Below, piece after piece: positions 1-8,417 of a DNA stretch of 10,132 nucleotides. Origin of the DNA: Phoronis ovalis (Eukaryota > Phoronida > Phoronidae). Position 1 is the first letter of the stretch; every line of letters starts with the position of its first letter. Both the position numbers and the translations under genes were made by a program. The DNA lies in the NCBI GenBank assembly GCA_028565635.1, contig JAOXYB010067489.1, forward strand, positions 1-10,132, read 5' to 3'. Under the pieces are notes generated by a model. The model had not been told where the DNA came from, searched no databases, and was given only the letters and a program-made list of their open reading frames with translations.

Positions 1-982
1 TCAACATATCTGTGCTGTGTAGTCCTTATAACATTTTCTGTAATAGTTGTCTGCGGAAAGTGAATAGATGTTGTATCTCCACTCGGTGCTACATCCGATG
101 GTGATGATTCTGAAGTCAGTGGTTGAAACGGAGGATGAACAGACATTGACGTCGTTATTAAAGAGTGAGTTATCAAATTTGTTGATCTAATAAGTGATAT
201 AATCGGTAACGTCACAGTCTCTGAAGGAAATAGTTCTCCTGAAAAGTTTGATCCAGAAAACGGCGTGCGTATAGTTTGTTTTAAAATGCTTGCAGAAAAC
301 CGATAACTTGAATATTGTGTAAATAAAGCAGACCTTGCTATAGCAACAGACGTTATATGATGTTCAGTGCTAAACCTTGTTTCCTCTCTGGTTGTACTTG
401 ATGGCATAAGTAACAATTCGGTAGCATTCATGAGCTCATTTCCATATTCAGTAGACTGTGTTAGTGATAATCCTTGATTAGGCGCTATGAATTTTGTAGT
501 TTTATCTAAATATGTTGTATTAAAATTGGTTGTAGTTCCTGGTAATTCATATATTAAGGTTGAATATACTGAGTTCAATGTTGGGATTGGATTATATTCA
601 AACGTAACTACTTCCGTTTGCATATGTGAAAATAGTACGTTTTCTGATGTCGACGCTTGTGGTATGACACCGTCTGCATTGGTCAACACTTGACTTTCTC
701 CTGGCACGATAAGCGTGGTTGTAGGCCATGTTTCCTCTGTGATACTTTTAATTAATGTGGCCGAAGGTTCAAGTTCAATTTCTTGAATATGGATGGAGGA
801 CTGCACAACCTCGACTGGTAGTGCAGTAGAGTGCTCATTAAAATGAATTGTGGTCACTGGCATTGTGTTATCTGCTGTATCGATAAACATATACATGGAA
901 TCAGAGATTGTTGATTCTACTTCATTCCTAAATTGTATTTTTGACATGACAAAGAAGCTTGATGACGCCATGGATAAGTTAT
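1..982 (-). CDS. Exon 6 (partial): Ser/Thr-rich region running off the window
   Basis: The acceptor is TTTCGTTACAG (AG at 984-983), preceded by a pyrimidine-rich stretch. The split codon with exon 5 gives His. From there 326 codons are open without a stop to the left edge, where two bases of the next codon remain. Such a long open frame in AT-rich DNA is itself evidence of coding. By my count 95 of 326 residues are Ser or Thr, again without clear tandem repeats. Potential N-glycosylation sites include NTT, NAT and NFS. No transmembrane segment or known domain is seen. The protein must continue beyond position 1. Plus-strand ORFs inside this stretch are shadows. Confidence 0.8.
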
Positions 983-3900
983 CTGTAACGAAATTAAGCA
1001 GTAAAATAATCGTTCTACATTATAGTACAGATACTTTTAAATTAAAACTTTGGTAAATAAAATAATTTCATGTCACTGCATCTAGAGTGCAATTCAGCAC
1101 ATACATCTCACTAATATGACAATGGACGCATTATTACTTATCACTGGTGAGAGCAATGTGGTTGGTTATCGTCTTTTGCTGCATATGAGCGTGCAAGAAG
1201 TGATGTAAATTATTTGAATTCTACATTGCTAACATTTATTTTCAGAATTCCTATAAGTATCTCATTACTATGCTTTCTAATAAAAATGTGCCTCACTTCA
1301 GATATTTGATTATATTACTTACGAGTAGCCGAGAACAAATTCGTTGCACTTGTGAGTCCATTAGTACCTCTCTGACTGCCTTCTGATGTTACTATTGTTT
1401 CTTGTGTACTACTACCACAACATGAACCACTACTCGTAAAATTTGCAAATGTGATAAAAGAGGTGAAGGGTGGATGTGCAGTGCCCCTATCTAGCACTGA
1501 AAACACATTCTCCAAAACTGCACTTGAGGAAACGATTATAACATCATCGGATGAGGTTTTCATGATTTGAGATGTAGATGGAGAGATAAACCCACATGTT
1601 TCCGAATGTAACGGTACTGCCGCTGACAATTGGGTTAAATAATCATCGCTTTGGAATGCAGGTGTAGAAGTCAGTGGTGCCGTAATTAGTTGAGATAGCA
1701 TACTTGCTGATGACATCAATTCTGCTTCTGGTAATATTGTTGAAGATGGTACTAACTGTACAGTCGTTAGCATAATTAACTGGGCGGCGTTCCATGAAGA
1801 CAAAACGTGTTCGGGGATTCCTTAAAGGAAAAGATAAGTATCAGGAAACAGGAGCATGTCACTTTAATTTGGAGTACAATTTCATTTTCATTTTCAATTT
1901 TCACACTAGAAAAATAACATATACCTTGAATTTCACAAAGATACGAAAATGTAACTGAACATCTGTAGTCCATCCATTTCTCAAGGGAATTATGTTCAGC
2001 CACTACGCAGTTCTTTCCCGAATTACCATTCGGTGGTGAACCTCCTTTCCAGTTGTTATAACTCACCGACATACCATCGGGCACCCATTTCCAAACTGCT
2101 GAATTACCAGATTTCTTGAGCCCAACCCAATATAAATTAACTCTGAAATAAATTAAAAGACAATTCCGCCGAATCTATTTTGACATGCACAAAATTAAAA
2201 TATGTGCATGGTTTATTTATTGATATGTCGCTATCATTCGGATCGTTATAAGAATCTCTATATAATTCTTACCCCGTCATATTTGCCGATATTGCTGCTG
2301 ATGTTTGGAGAAAATTTACAATGGCTTGCGAATCTAGTCTTGCCAATGTTCCCCCTCCTTGTCCACAGCTGTCACCAGCTGCAAACCAAGCCAAAACTCC
2401 AGTTTTTGTGTAAAAACAACGACCTGTTGACGGTTCTGTTTGGTTTAATGAGCACACTCCTACAAAATTCTTGTCTAGATTAAGACTTCTAGAAACATAT
2501 TTTAGATATATATTTACTGTCGCTGAATACTATGCAAGGAATCGAAGCGGTCTTGATGAAGCAAGTCAGAGCTGTCATTGCGCTTCACATCACAAAAAAA
2601 TTATTTCACCCAATATTACCTTAGGCGAATTCCTATGTGATGCAAGGTGCTGTATTAACAAATGTCTTATAATGAGAAAGACAGGTATACACGGCATATA
2701 GGTCCAATTGCAATTTCTTTTGTAAAAAAAAGCGCAATTATTATTTTGACGCTGTTAAACATATGTTACCTGGACAGGTGTACTGCGTATTACACTGCTC
2801 AGTTTCAGAGCCAAGCCCTAAACAATTGACAGATGAACAAACACGACTTCGCTCTCGTTTTCCACCTTTACACGGAGAGGAGCAAGTTGTCCAGGTATCC
2901 CAAGAACTCCAATTTTCGCCAATAGCTAAAAAAAAGACCAGTTAAAGCATGAATAAACCTAGACGCGCATACCAATGCTGATGTCGCCATACAGCTATTA
3001 GTTCCCTATGACACATTCCCTGTAGCCAAACTTAGAACATAATCCCTTTTTATAACTGAATTTAAGAGACAAAAATATCTACAAATCTTAAATGATTTTC
3101 ATAAAGTATCTTCTGGGTATCTTCTTTATCTATAAAGCTAAGTAAGCACTTTGCAAGAATGATTTTTAAAAATTTGAATAAGGATACTGTCCAAAATGCA
3201 CGAACACTGTGGAAGATGAATTTCATTTTATGGCCATTGCACTCTGTATACTATAGATATAACTGAATTATACAGAGCATTATACGTTTGTAGTGATACC
3301 TTTTCAAGCAGTGAACAAAACAAACAAATTTATTCACGTTTTTGGACCACTAAAACAACAATGCAATTATATCACTAGCAGAGCAAATTTTATCACTAAT
3401 GATAACTAGTGTTGGTTTATACTCTGTAAGTTATCATTTAATACTATTACTGTTATTATTGTTAGTACTCAAAGTAGTTAGTATTTATGTTACTGTAGTA
3501 TTTTTTTTTTTATTTTTTTTTATACTGTAACTGTTACTTAATGTTATTGTTACAATAGCTTGTGTTCATTTTATTAGAAATGTGTTTGTTTTATTTGTAC
3601 ATGTTCACCATGTCTGTGGTGTATTAGTTGCAATAAACTATTCTTTCTTTCTGTAACTAAACGTCATTTCCTATTTTTATTATTTTTATGGATTCTGTAA
3701 AGTTAACTGAGTAAATCCACATTTCCGTGTTAAAGCCGGAAACTCATGCAAAATTAAATATAATGTTATCAATGGTGTTATTTACCATTTACATTTGCTA
3801 CATTGTATCTCATTAAGTCTGGCATTTGGAATGTCATACTAGTATAGCTTTAGGGACAACTGGAATTTTAGATGTAAAAAAAATTGTGAATAAAATAAAT

Positions 3901-4972
3901 TTTGACAAAAACAAAATGACTACTCAATAGATTAGACGTGTTTGCTGTAATGTCAGTTGTCGAATTTAAGATAGTGTAGTACTAGTGTAAATTAAATAAA
4001 ATATACAAGGTGACCGGAAATAAATGCGCCAAGTTTAAAATTTTCTAAAAGTTTGTTTTTAAAGTATACTTGCCACATTTGACACAAGTAAAGGTAATTC
4101 ATTTCTGAATTGGAATATTATGCCCTTATTAAAATTTCTGACGAGTATTTATGTTGTTTTTAACGTATTTTGTAAACTCTAGCATTTTCCAGGTTCTTTG
4201 CCTGAAAAAAATTAATAATGTCTATATTCCATTGATAGTTATATTTTGAAATTTAGTATGTTTTGATGATTTAATTTGGTATAGAGATATGAAAGAAGGG
4301 CCAGGACACTTTTTAAATCTTGTTTGAAATTTTTATAATATCAAAAATGATGGCCTCCATTTTGGCTTCGACTGAATACAGGAGTTTGTTTAGATTTATA
4401 TCATTGCCAATAAATAGATTAAATGTAAGTTCAAAGTTATGTCACATGAGTCAGTAACGACGAAACCACTTCATAAAATACAATTGAATCGAGAGAGAAT
4501 GTATTTGAGACAAAACGTATTAAAAGAAACGGATGAATAAAAATATTGCTTTCCGCCGACTTTCTGAATTCTGAATTTCTAACATACAGACAGGAGAAAC
4601 TTTCAGTTTTTACCGAGACAAACTCTTTGCTCTCTTTGCGGAACTAATCGTTCTGTTGTTATTTAGTGCATTGGTAACTGAATTTTCCTTTCAATGGTTA
4701 CAATATAACTCTAACTTCTTGACACTAACAAGCAAAATTGCATGGAATAATTGTACATGCACCAGGTGTATATTTAGATATTTACTCGTATACTCTATGT
4801 ATTCATAGGTTGCCTTCAGCAGCGGCCCATGTGCATTGCATCTACCATACGTATTTGTCGCTGAAAGTATATGTAACATGGATCGAATCACATGTTTCTC
4901 GTCCTTACCTTTTGATGACCAAATTGTTAGGATCCATAAAGTCAAAAACGTATCAAACGTCAACTTTTGCAT
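1..4972 (-). CDS. Secreted/surface TSP1 - C-type lectin - mucin-like protein (5' six exons, 3' end outside window)
   Basis: Gene model assembled by eye on the minus strand: join of 4972-4909, 2925-2770, 2459-2273, 2142-1925, 1820-1323 and 982-1. All five introns are GT-AG, and joining them keeps one frame for at least 701 residues. Domains in order: signal peptide (about 1-20), TSP1 repeat (about 26-73), C-type lectin-like domain (about 76-208), then a Ser/Thr-rich region (210 to at least 701). Intron phases are 1, 1, 2, 1, 1, so the TSP1 exon, the lectin pair of exons and the first mucin-like exon are each flanked by phase-1 introns. This gives a glycoprotein routed through the secretory pathway. 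Whether it is secreted or membrane-anchored depends on the missing C-terminus. A role in carbohydrate or ligand recognition, or adhesion, is inferred from domain type only. I know no named gene with exactly this order, so no symbol is given. Extra exons inside the long first intron cannot be excluded. Confidence 0.75.
983..1322 (-). other. Intron 5 of the TSP1-lectin gene
   Basis: A 340-base phase-1 intron with donor GTAAGT and acceptor TTACAG. It is AT-rich with stops in all frames near the exon borders. I see no RNA gene or repeat in it. Confidence 0.75.
1323..1820 (-). CDS. Exon 5: Ser/Thr-rich mucin-like stalk, first part
   Basis: The exon runs from a strong acceptor (TTATCTTTTCCTTTAAG, AG at 1822-1821) to a consensus donor GTAAGT at 1322. 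Both ends are phase 1, and the frame continues directly from the lectin domain. It encodes residues 210-374. By my count about a third of residues are Ser or Thr (52 of 160 from the TTG codon at 1803), scattered rather than in tandem repeats. No domain is recognised. This composition suits a heavily O-glycosylated, extended extracellular spacer. Three cysteines occur, including an adjacent pair (SCCG), which is unusual in a mucin-like spacer and could allow dimerisation. The open frame runs on to a TAA just past the donor, at 1317-1315. Confidence 0.8.
1925..2142 (-). CDS. Exon 4: second half of C-type lectin-like domain
   Basis: The exon is bounded by acceptor TTATTTCAG (AG at 2144-2143) and donor GTATAT at 1924, and encodes residues 137-208. 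YWVGL (140-144) is the WIGL-type core motif. WKWVPDG and YNNWKGG lead into the long loop. NC (181), YRC (197) and LCE (205) supply the conserved cysteines, with expected pairs 105-205 and 181-197. The fold is therefore intact. The sugar/calcium residues are altered: the EPN/QPD position reads SPPN and the WND motif reads WMD (192-194). Classical calcium-dependent mannose or galactose binding is therefore doubtful, although ligand binding by another surface remains possible. Confidence 0.9.
2273..2459 (-). CDS. Exon 3: first half of C-type lectin-like domain
   Basis: The exon starts after TTTTGTAG (acceptor AG at 2461-2460) and ends before GTAAGA at 2272. It enters in phase 1, where the split Gly codon agrees with the end of the TSP1 exon, and leaves in phase 2. 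It encodes residues 75-135: an N-terminal Cys pair (76 and 88, the mark of long-form lectin domains), the RCFY strand, the helix WFAAGDSC with the first core Cys at 105, and GGGTLARLDS followed by IVNFL, the typical second helix. NQT and NMT are potential N-glycosylation sites. The domain continues in the next exon. It is short and split, so simple ORF finding would miss its relation to exon 4. Confidence 0.87.
2460..2769 (-). other. Intron 2 of the TSP1-lectin gene
   Basis: A 310-base phase-1 intron with donor GTAACA and acceptor TTTTGTAG. A plus-strand ORF of 76 codons lies here but resembles nothing and has no splice or start context worth trusting. No other feature is seen. Confidence 0.75.
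2770..2925 (-). CDS. Exon 2: thrombospondin type 1 repeat
   Basis: This 156-base exon (52 codons, phase 1 at both ends) lies between a pyrimidine-rich acceptor (a T run ending in TTTAG at 2926) and a donor GTAACA at 2769. It encodes a complete TSP1 repeat. The Trp ladder WSSWDTW (residues 27-33) fits the W-x-x-W C-mannosylation motif. It is followed by CSSPC and then KGGKRERSR, which supplies the Arg layer. Six cysteines at residues 36, 40, 51, 56, 66 and 72 match the usual disulfide count. The residue before the second Cys is Pro rather than Ser/Thr, so the usual O-fucosylation consensus is absent. TSP1 repeats are extracellular and commonly bind matrix glycans or proteins. The plus-strand ORF in this stretch is a shadow. 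Confidence 0.88.
3175..3652 (+). mobile_element. Degraded 3' end of a LINE-like (non-LTR) retrotransposon
   Basis: On the plus strand, 3182-3232 translates to a peptide with CPKC followed by VEDEFHF. This is the Cys-pair plus V-E-D-E-x-H-F signature found at the C-terminus of many animal non-LTR reverse transcriptase proteins. A stop appears soon after. A shifted frame from about 3256 then runs to TAG at 3376-3378 with similar tail-like residues, so the copy has at least one frameshift. Downstream come a T-rich stretch (3501-3520), AATAAA at 3632-3637 and a TTCTTTCTTTCT tail at 3641-3652, as expected at a LINE 3' end. The 5' limit is uncertain. The copy is nonfunctional and antisense to the host gene. 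The clade cannot be named from this fragment. Confidence 0.55.
3632..3637 (+). promoter_or_regulatory. Polyadenylation signal of the LINE remnant
   Basis: A canonical AATAAA sits a few bases before the TTCT-rich tail that ends the retrotransposon remnant. It probably served the element's own transcript. On the minus strand, where the host gene is read, it has no such role. Confidence 0.4.
4909..4972 (-). CDS. Exon 1: signal peptide of the TSP1-lectin gene
   Basis: The ATG at 4972-4970 opens 21 codons, beginning MQKLTFDT, followed by a hydrophobic run FLTLWILTIW and then SSK. This is a short signal peptide with likely cleavage around residues 19-22. The exon ends one base into a codon at 4909, directly before a strong donor, GTAAGG. 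Its phase (1) matches the acceptor of the TSP1 exon, and the split codon becomes Ala. The start context has A at -3. The frame reads on past the donor to a stop near 4691, but that extension has no recognisable domain. The link to exon 2 rests on phase, donor quality and the need for a secretion signal; transcript data would settle it. The Asp at position 7 and the short hydrophobic core are slightly unusual for a signal peptide. Confidence 0.6.
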
Positions 4973-7900
4973 TCTTTTGTCCCGTTGACGGATCCAGCTT
5001 CTTAGTCCTTAAATGACCACCTATAAACATTCAACTGCTAAAAAATGTCCATGATATCCTGATAATTATGATGAATAATCGTGGACTCCTGTGCTATTGT
5101 AAATGTTTCTCAATAACCAAAATCGTGAACTTATCACATATACAGTAAAAACGTGTTAACCTTCAATGTTAAATATATAAAATTTAAAAAATGATTTTGC
5201 CTTTATACTCCAACTGGTTTAATATCGTGTTATTGTCCTGTTTTTAGCGGAAATGTTATGCTATAAAAAATACCTCTAATAGTGCACGTCATAATCTTTT
5301 GGAAACATATGAAAACATATGATTTTCATTTCCCTACTATCTTATATATTTTACGGTTATTTAGGTTTTTAATCGATTAGTAGTCGGCAGTTGAACTTGC
5401 GATGTTCAACTACAAAAGACTCATACAAAGATCTTATTACATTCACATGCTAATAGTGCATTGATTTAAAATAAATTTTAGCAAATGAACGCACATCATT
5501 GTGCACAAACCTCTGATGCTATGATCTCTGCAAAAACATCAATTAGGAAATGCTTTTGTAATTGTGTTATTATATAAATTAAATATCTTTACTTAGTTTT
5601 TCATAATATATATGAGTAGTCAAATTATCGAATTGAATTTTTCAAGGTCGGACCACCTGCCGTCGCCATACAGTGAGAGAGTTATGTCTTTTACATATTA
5701 TTTTTAGTTGTTCCTGTTTTTTTTTTATAATATTGTATTGATCAATATGCATAGTGAAATAATTAAGCATTGTTATCTATGACAATAAAGATGAGCTAAC
5801 AAAAATATTTGCAATATAGACAAAGGTATAGTGTTGCATGTTTTAAGTGGTTCGGTTATGGATGATGGCGTTGCAAAAACGCTATAATCAGAGACCATGG
5901 AAAAATAAAATATGCGAGTAGAATTATAATGTGTAAGAACGTATACTTTTCATATATTTCCTAAGAAATTATAATTCCCGAATACTGTAGGTGCAGTTTT
6001 AATTATCTCTATCTGTAGATACACCATTTTACTATAATTGCCCTACAAACGAATCGGTATGAAATAAGTTTAAATTTTTGTTGACATAGCATATCCATCT
6101 ATTATTGATTACTATCTATTTTGTGCTTACATCACGGAGAAAAATTATTTCTTAGCGTTTGCTTATAAAATCGTATTTATCAGAACGTTAAAAATCAGTT
6201 CACAGGAATTGCTCTATCTAATAAATTTTAGCAGAAATAAAAATCTTTAATTACTATGTTTTAAGCTTTAACTAATTGCTTCATACTACTGACGTGATAA
6301 ATATATCGTTTCTTCTCAAATCATACATATTTCATCATTTACCAGAGAGCTGATAATTATGATCTATTAATACATCTGTTAATTGGCACATGTTGTTCTC
6401 GGGCTGTTGTTCTGTATGTCACAACGATACTTATAAAGTTAATTGAAATTGCTGACCTTTAAAAATCACTTACTTTCGAACAATTTCGTTAATTTTGTCT
6501 ATCTTTCTTGTAGACTAAATTTCGAATACAAACAGTATTAATTAGCAAGGTTAAAGATTATACGAATCTTGAACGAACATCGACACACATTAAAACGTTT
6601 TTCAATAAAATATTGGTATTAAATAACTTTCGTTTAATTTTTCCTTTTCTTTCTCAGAATTACATTTCAATCATTTTCAGAATAACGGACAATGTAAATA
6701 ATTAGGGCTCCAACATCGAGCTAACGACGACGCAAATTAGAAAGCATTCCAATAAAATATTCATGTAAAAGAAGAAATCACTTGATGACAATACCGTGTC
6801 AATAAACGGCTAAAATTAAAATACGTGTACATGAATATGCGTGGAAATTTCGATTTAGAATCAAATCTGTAATTATACGAACTAATGTGTTTGGTGATAG
6901 TCCAGAAATTATTTAATATAACTTCTCACGTGGTATTTTCGTATTCTTAGGAGTTTATTGTAGTATGTACTATTCTTTAATTGTATTTTAGAAAAATACT
7001 CTTCTTTATAAAGCTGCCATTACGCTGGGACTTTATTAACTAGTTCGAAATCAGTTAAAAATTAACCAGCTCGAAACTGGTTAAAATATATCAATTTTTT
7101 GTGGTATAAACACTTGTTTAATCTACTCAAGTCGATCAAAAACGTGTGGACGCAACACTGTGTAACCGGCCAGTTTGAAAAAAAACAGTGTAAATACCAG
7201 TACAGTTAAAAATTGCTTCTGTTACTTTGACTGATGTTTACATTATTCTCATAATTATGTCATTCTGGTATTTTTTGGAAAATGTTGTTTTTCGTCAACA
7301 TGCATCTAAACACGCAATTTTCCTAAAGTATGCTGTAAGAAGTTTAAATTGTACTCTTGCATGTATATATTTTTCAAACGATATGATTTGATGTTTTTGA
7401 TCACACTGTGCATATTTGCGATCTGATCTATAACAAGTTTTCAAGTGATCGATTCTGCTTCCGAGCGAACCATTTATATATTTATTTAGTTTTAAATTCA
7501 AATTTGCGCAAAGTAACGCAATCAATTGACTGCATATCTTTTAAGTAATATATCCAATGTGCGTTTTGTACTTTTTGTTGTAACTTCATTATATTCATGT
7601 CAAGAAATGTGTTATGGAAAAATATTAAATTTCAGAAGAAACACGCGGTTATCATATTTTTACTTATACTAAGATAAGCAATAAAGTGAAAGCCCTGTGA
7701 GCTGAGACCGATAAATGCTACTCTTATGCGCACAGATATGTAATTATCGTTAGAATTACACGCAGCACTACCTGCGTTTTGGCTGCTCTTTAATGAGCAC
7801 TGGCGCTAAATTAAATGAAAAATATAATGCTAATCTCATGTGTAATCAGTCATGCAAATCTGGTTTGTCAATGTCTTGTGTTAGGGATTGCTGACAACCA

Positions 7901-8416
7901 AAAATTAAAACAAAATATTGACAATAGCGACACAGAGTGTTAACCCTGGCAGTGCCTACTACAAAGGTTACAACAAGCTACTAGAACACGTGATTGAGAA
8001 TGCTTGAATTTAATTAATTTTCATTTTTTATTTGGATGACAGCATGAAGTTGCCTTCTGCATAAGTTAAAATACACACGGACATATGTCAAAAATTAAAA
8101 ATCCCCACGGTTATTATAAAACATGCACAGATAATTAATTTCTATTTCAATATTTGTTGACTCCTCAGATCACGGATTTAGCAAACAAGGTTCGATGAAA
8201 TGTTCTTGAAGCTATATTTCATTGCATTAAAGAAGTAATTTTGCATCTGTGGACGAGCTTCAAAAAGGCAAAGGTTGCATAATTAAAAGATCTTAAATTA
8301 TCTTGGTGTACTACTGGGTATTTCCTCTTGGTTATCAAATAAGACACATCCAGCTAGGAGAGGATTTCTATTACTAGTTTCTTAGTAAGAAATATGCCAG
8401 AAACGTTTGCTCGATA
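4973..8416. other. Gene-poor AT-rich region between divergent genes
   Basis: About 3.4 kb separate the start codons of the minus-strand lectin gene and the plus-strand channel gene. No ORF in it shows a recognisable domain. The longest, a minus-strand frame at 7295-7525, looks random in composition. The region must hold the promoters and 5' untranslated parts of both genes, possibly with noncoding exons. For example, a pyrimidine-containing TTTCTATTACTAG at about 8365-8377 could be an acceptor for a 5' UTR exon of the channel gene. I see no tRNA or rRNA and no clear transposon. The one structured element that stands out is the tandem palindrome pair at 7036-7084. Confidence 0.6.
7036..7084. 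repeat. Two tandem 23-base palindromic units
   Basis: Unit 1 (7036-7058) and unit 2 (7062-7084) repeat with a 26-base period. Unit 2 is a perfect 8-bp inverted repeat, TTAACCAG with CTGGTTAA, around a 7-base centre CTCGAAA. Unit 1 has the same layout, TTAACTAG and TCAGTTAA around TTCGAAA, with six of eight arm pairs retained. The arms resemble paired AACCNG-type half-sites, so a dimeric transcription factor site is possible, as are hairpins or the remnant of a small repeat. Function is not known. Confidence 0.5.
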
Positions 8417-8417
8417 A
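8394..8417 (+). promoter_or_regulatory. Upstream ORF overlapping the channel start codon
   Basis: An ATG at 8394 opens seven codons (MPETFAR) and ends in TAA at 8415-8417. The last A of this stop is the A of the channel's ATG, giving TAATG. In the channel frame, TAG at 8375-8377 lies upstream with no earlier ATG in between, so the annotated channel start is the first in-frame one. If the 5' UTR includes this ATG, the overlap could dampen translation or couple it by reinitiation. No transcript start is known, so the role is inferred. Confidence 0.45.

Larger units (their letters stand above)
2926..4908 (-). other. Intron 1 of the TSP1-lectin gene
   Basis: A 1,983-base phase-1 intron with donor GTAAGG (4908) and a T-run acceptor (2926). 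It separates the signal peptide exon from the first domain exon. It contains an antisense LINE-like remnant, listed separately. The rest (about 3653-4900) is AT-rich, with short non-conserved ORFs in which I recognise nothing. An unrecognised extra exon, for example another TSP1 repeat, is possible, but I found no Trp/Cys-rich candidate. Confidence 0.55.

Noticed and set aside
487-1056. Plus-strand ORFs of 68 codons at 487-693 and 850-1056
   Set aside because: They lie opposite the open minus-strand Ser/Thr-rich exon, show no domain and are best explained as shadows.
2763-2945. Plus-strand 60-codon ORF
   Set aside because: It is the reverse of the TSP1 exon, whose Trp/Cys pattern and splice sites are far stronger.
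2945-3030. Possible small extra exon upstream of the TSP1 exon (ATG at about 2990 on the minus strand followed by GTATGC)
   Set aside because: Phase does not match the phase-1 TSP1 acceptor, and no signal peptide or domain is encoded, whereas the exon ending at 4909 fits.
4010-4034. CAAGGTGACCGGAAATAAAT-type sequence resembling a mariner-like terminal inverted repeat
   Set aside because: I could not find an inverted partner or transposase remains downstream, so it cannot be supported as an element. A genome-wide search for the 25-base end would decide.
4738-5016. Plus-strand 92-codon ORF and the extension of the minus-strand frame to 4691
   Set aside because: Neither has recognisable domains. 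The minus-strand frame is credible only for its first 21 codons, up to the GTAAGG donor.
5021-5028. TATA-like GTTTATAG on the minus strand about 50 bases upstream of the lectin gene ATG
   Set aside because: Too weak in AT-rich sequence without a mapped transcript start.
2983-5673. A shared 12-mer GTCGCCATACAG at 2983-2994 and 5662-5673
   Set aside because: Similarity does not extend beyond the 12 bases, and one or more such matches are expected by chance in 10 kb.
7295-7525. Minus-strand 76-codon ORF
   Set aside because: No domain, no splice partners and random-looking composition in AT-rich intergenic DNA.
7783-7800. Short hairpin TGCTC-TTTAAT-GAGCA
   Set aside because: A five-base stem is expected by chance and there is no T-run or gene context.
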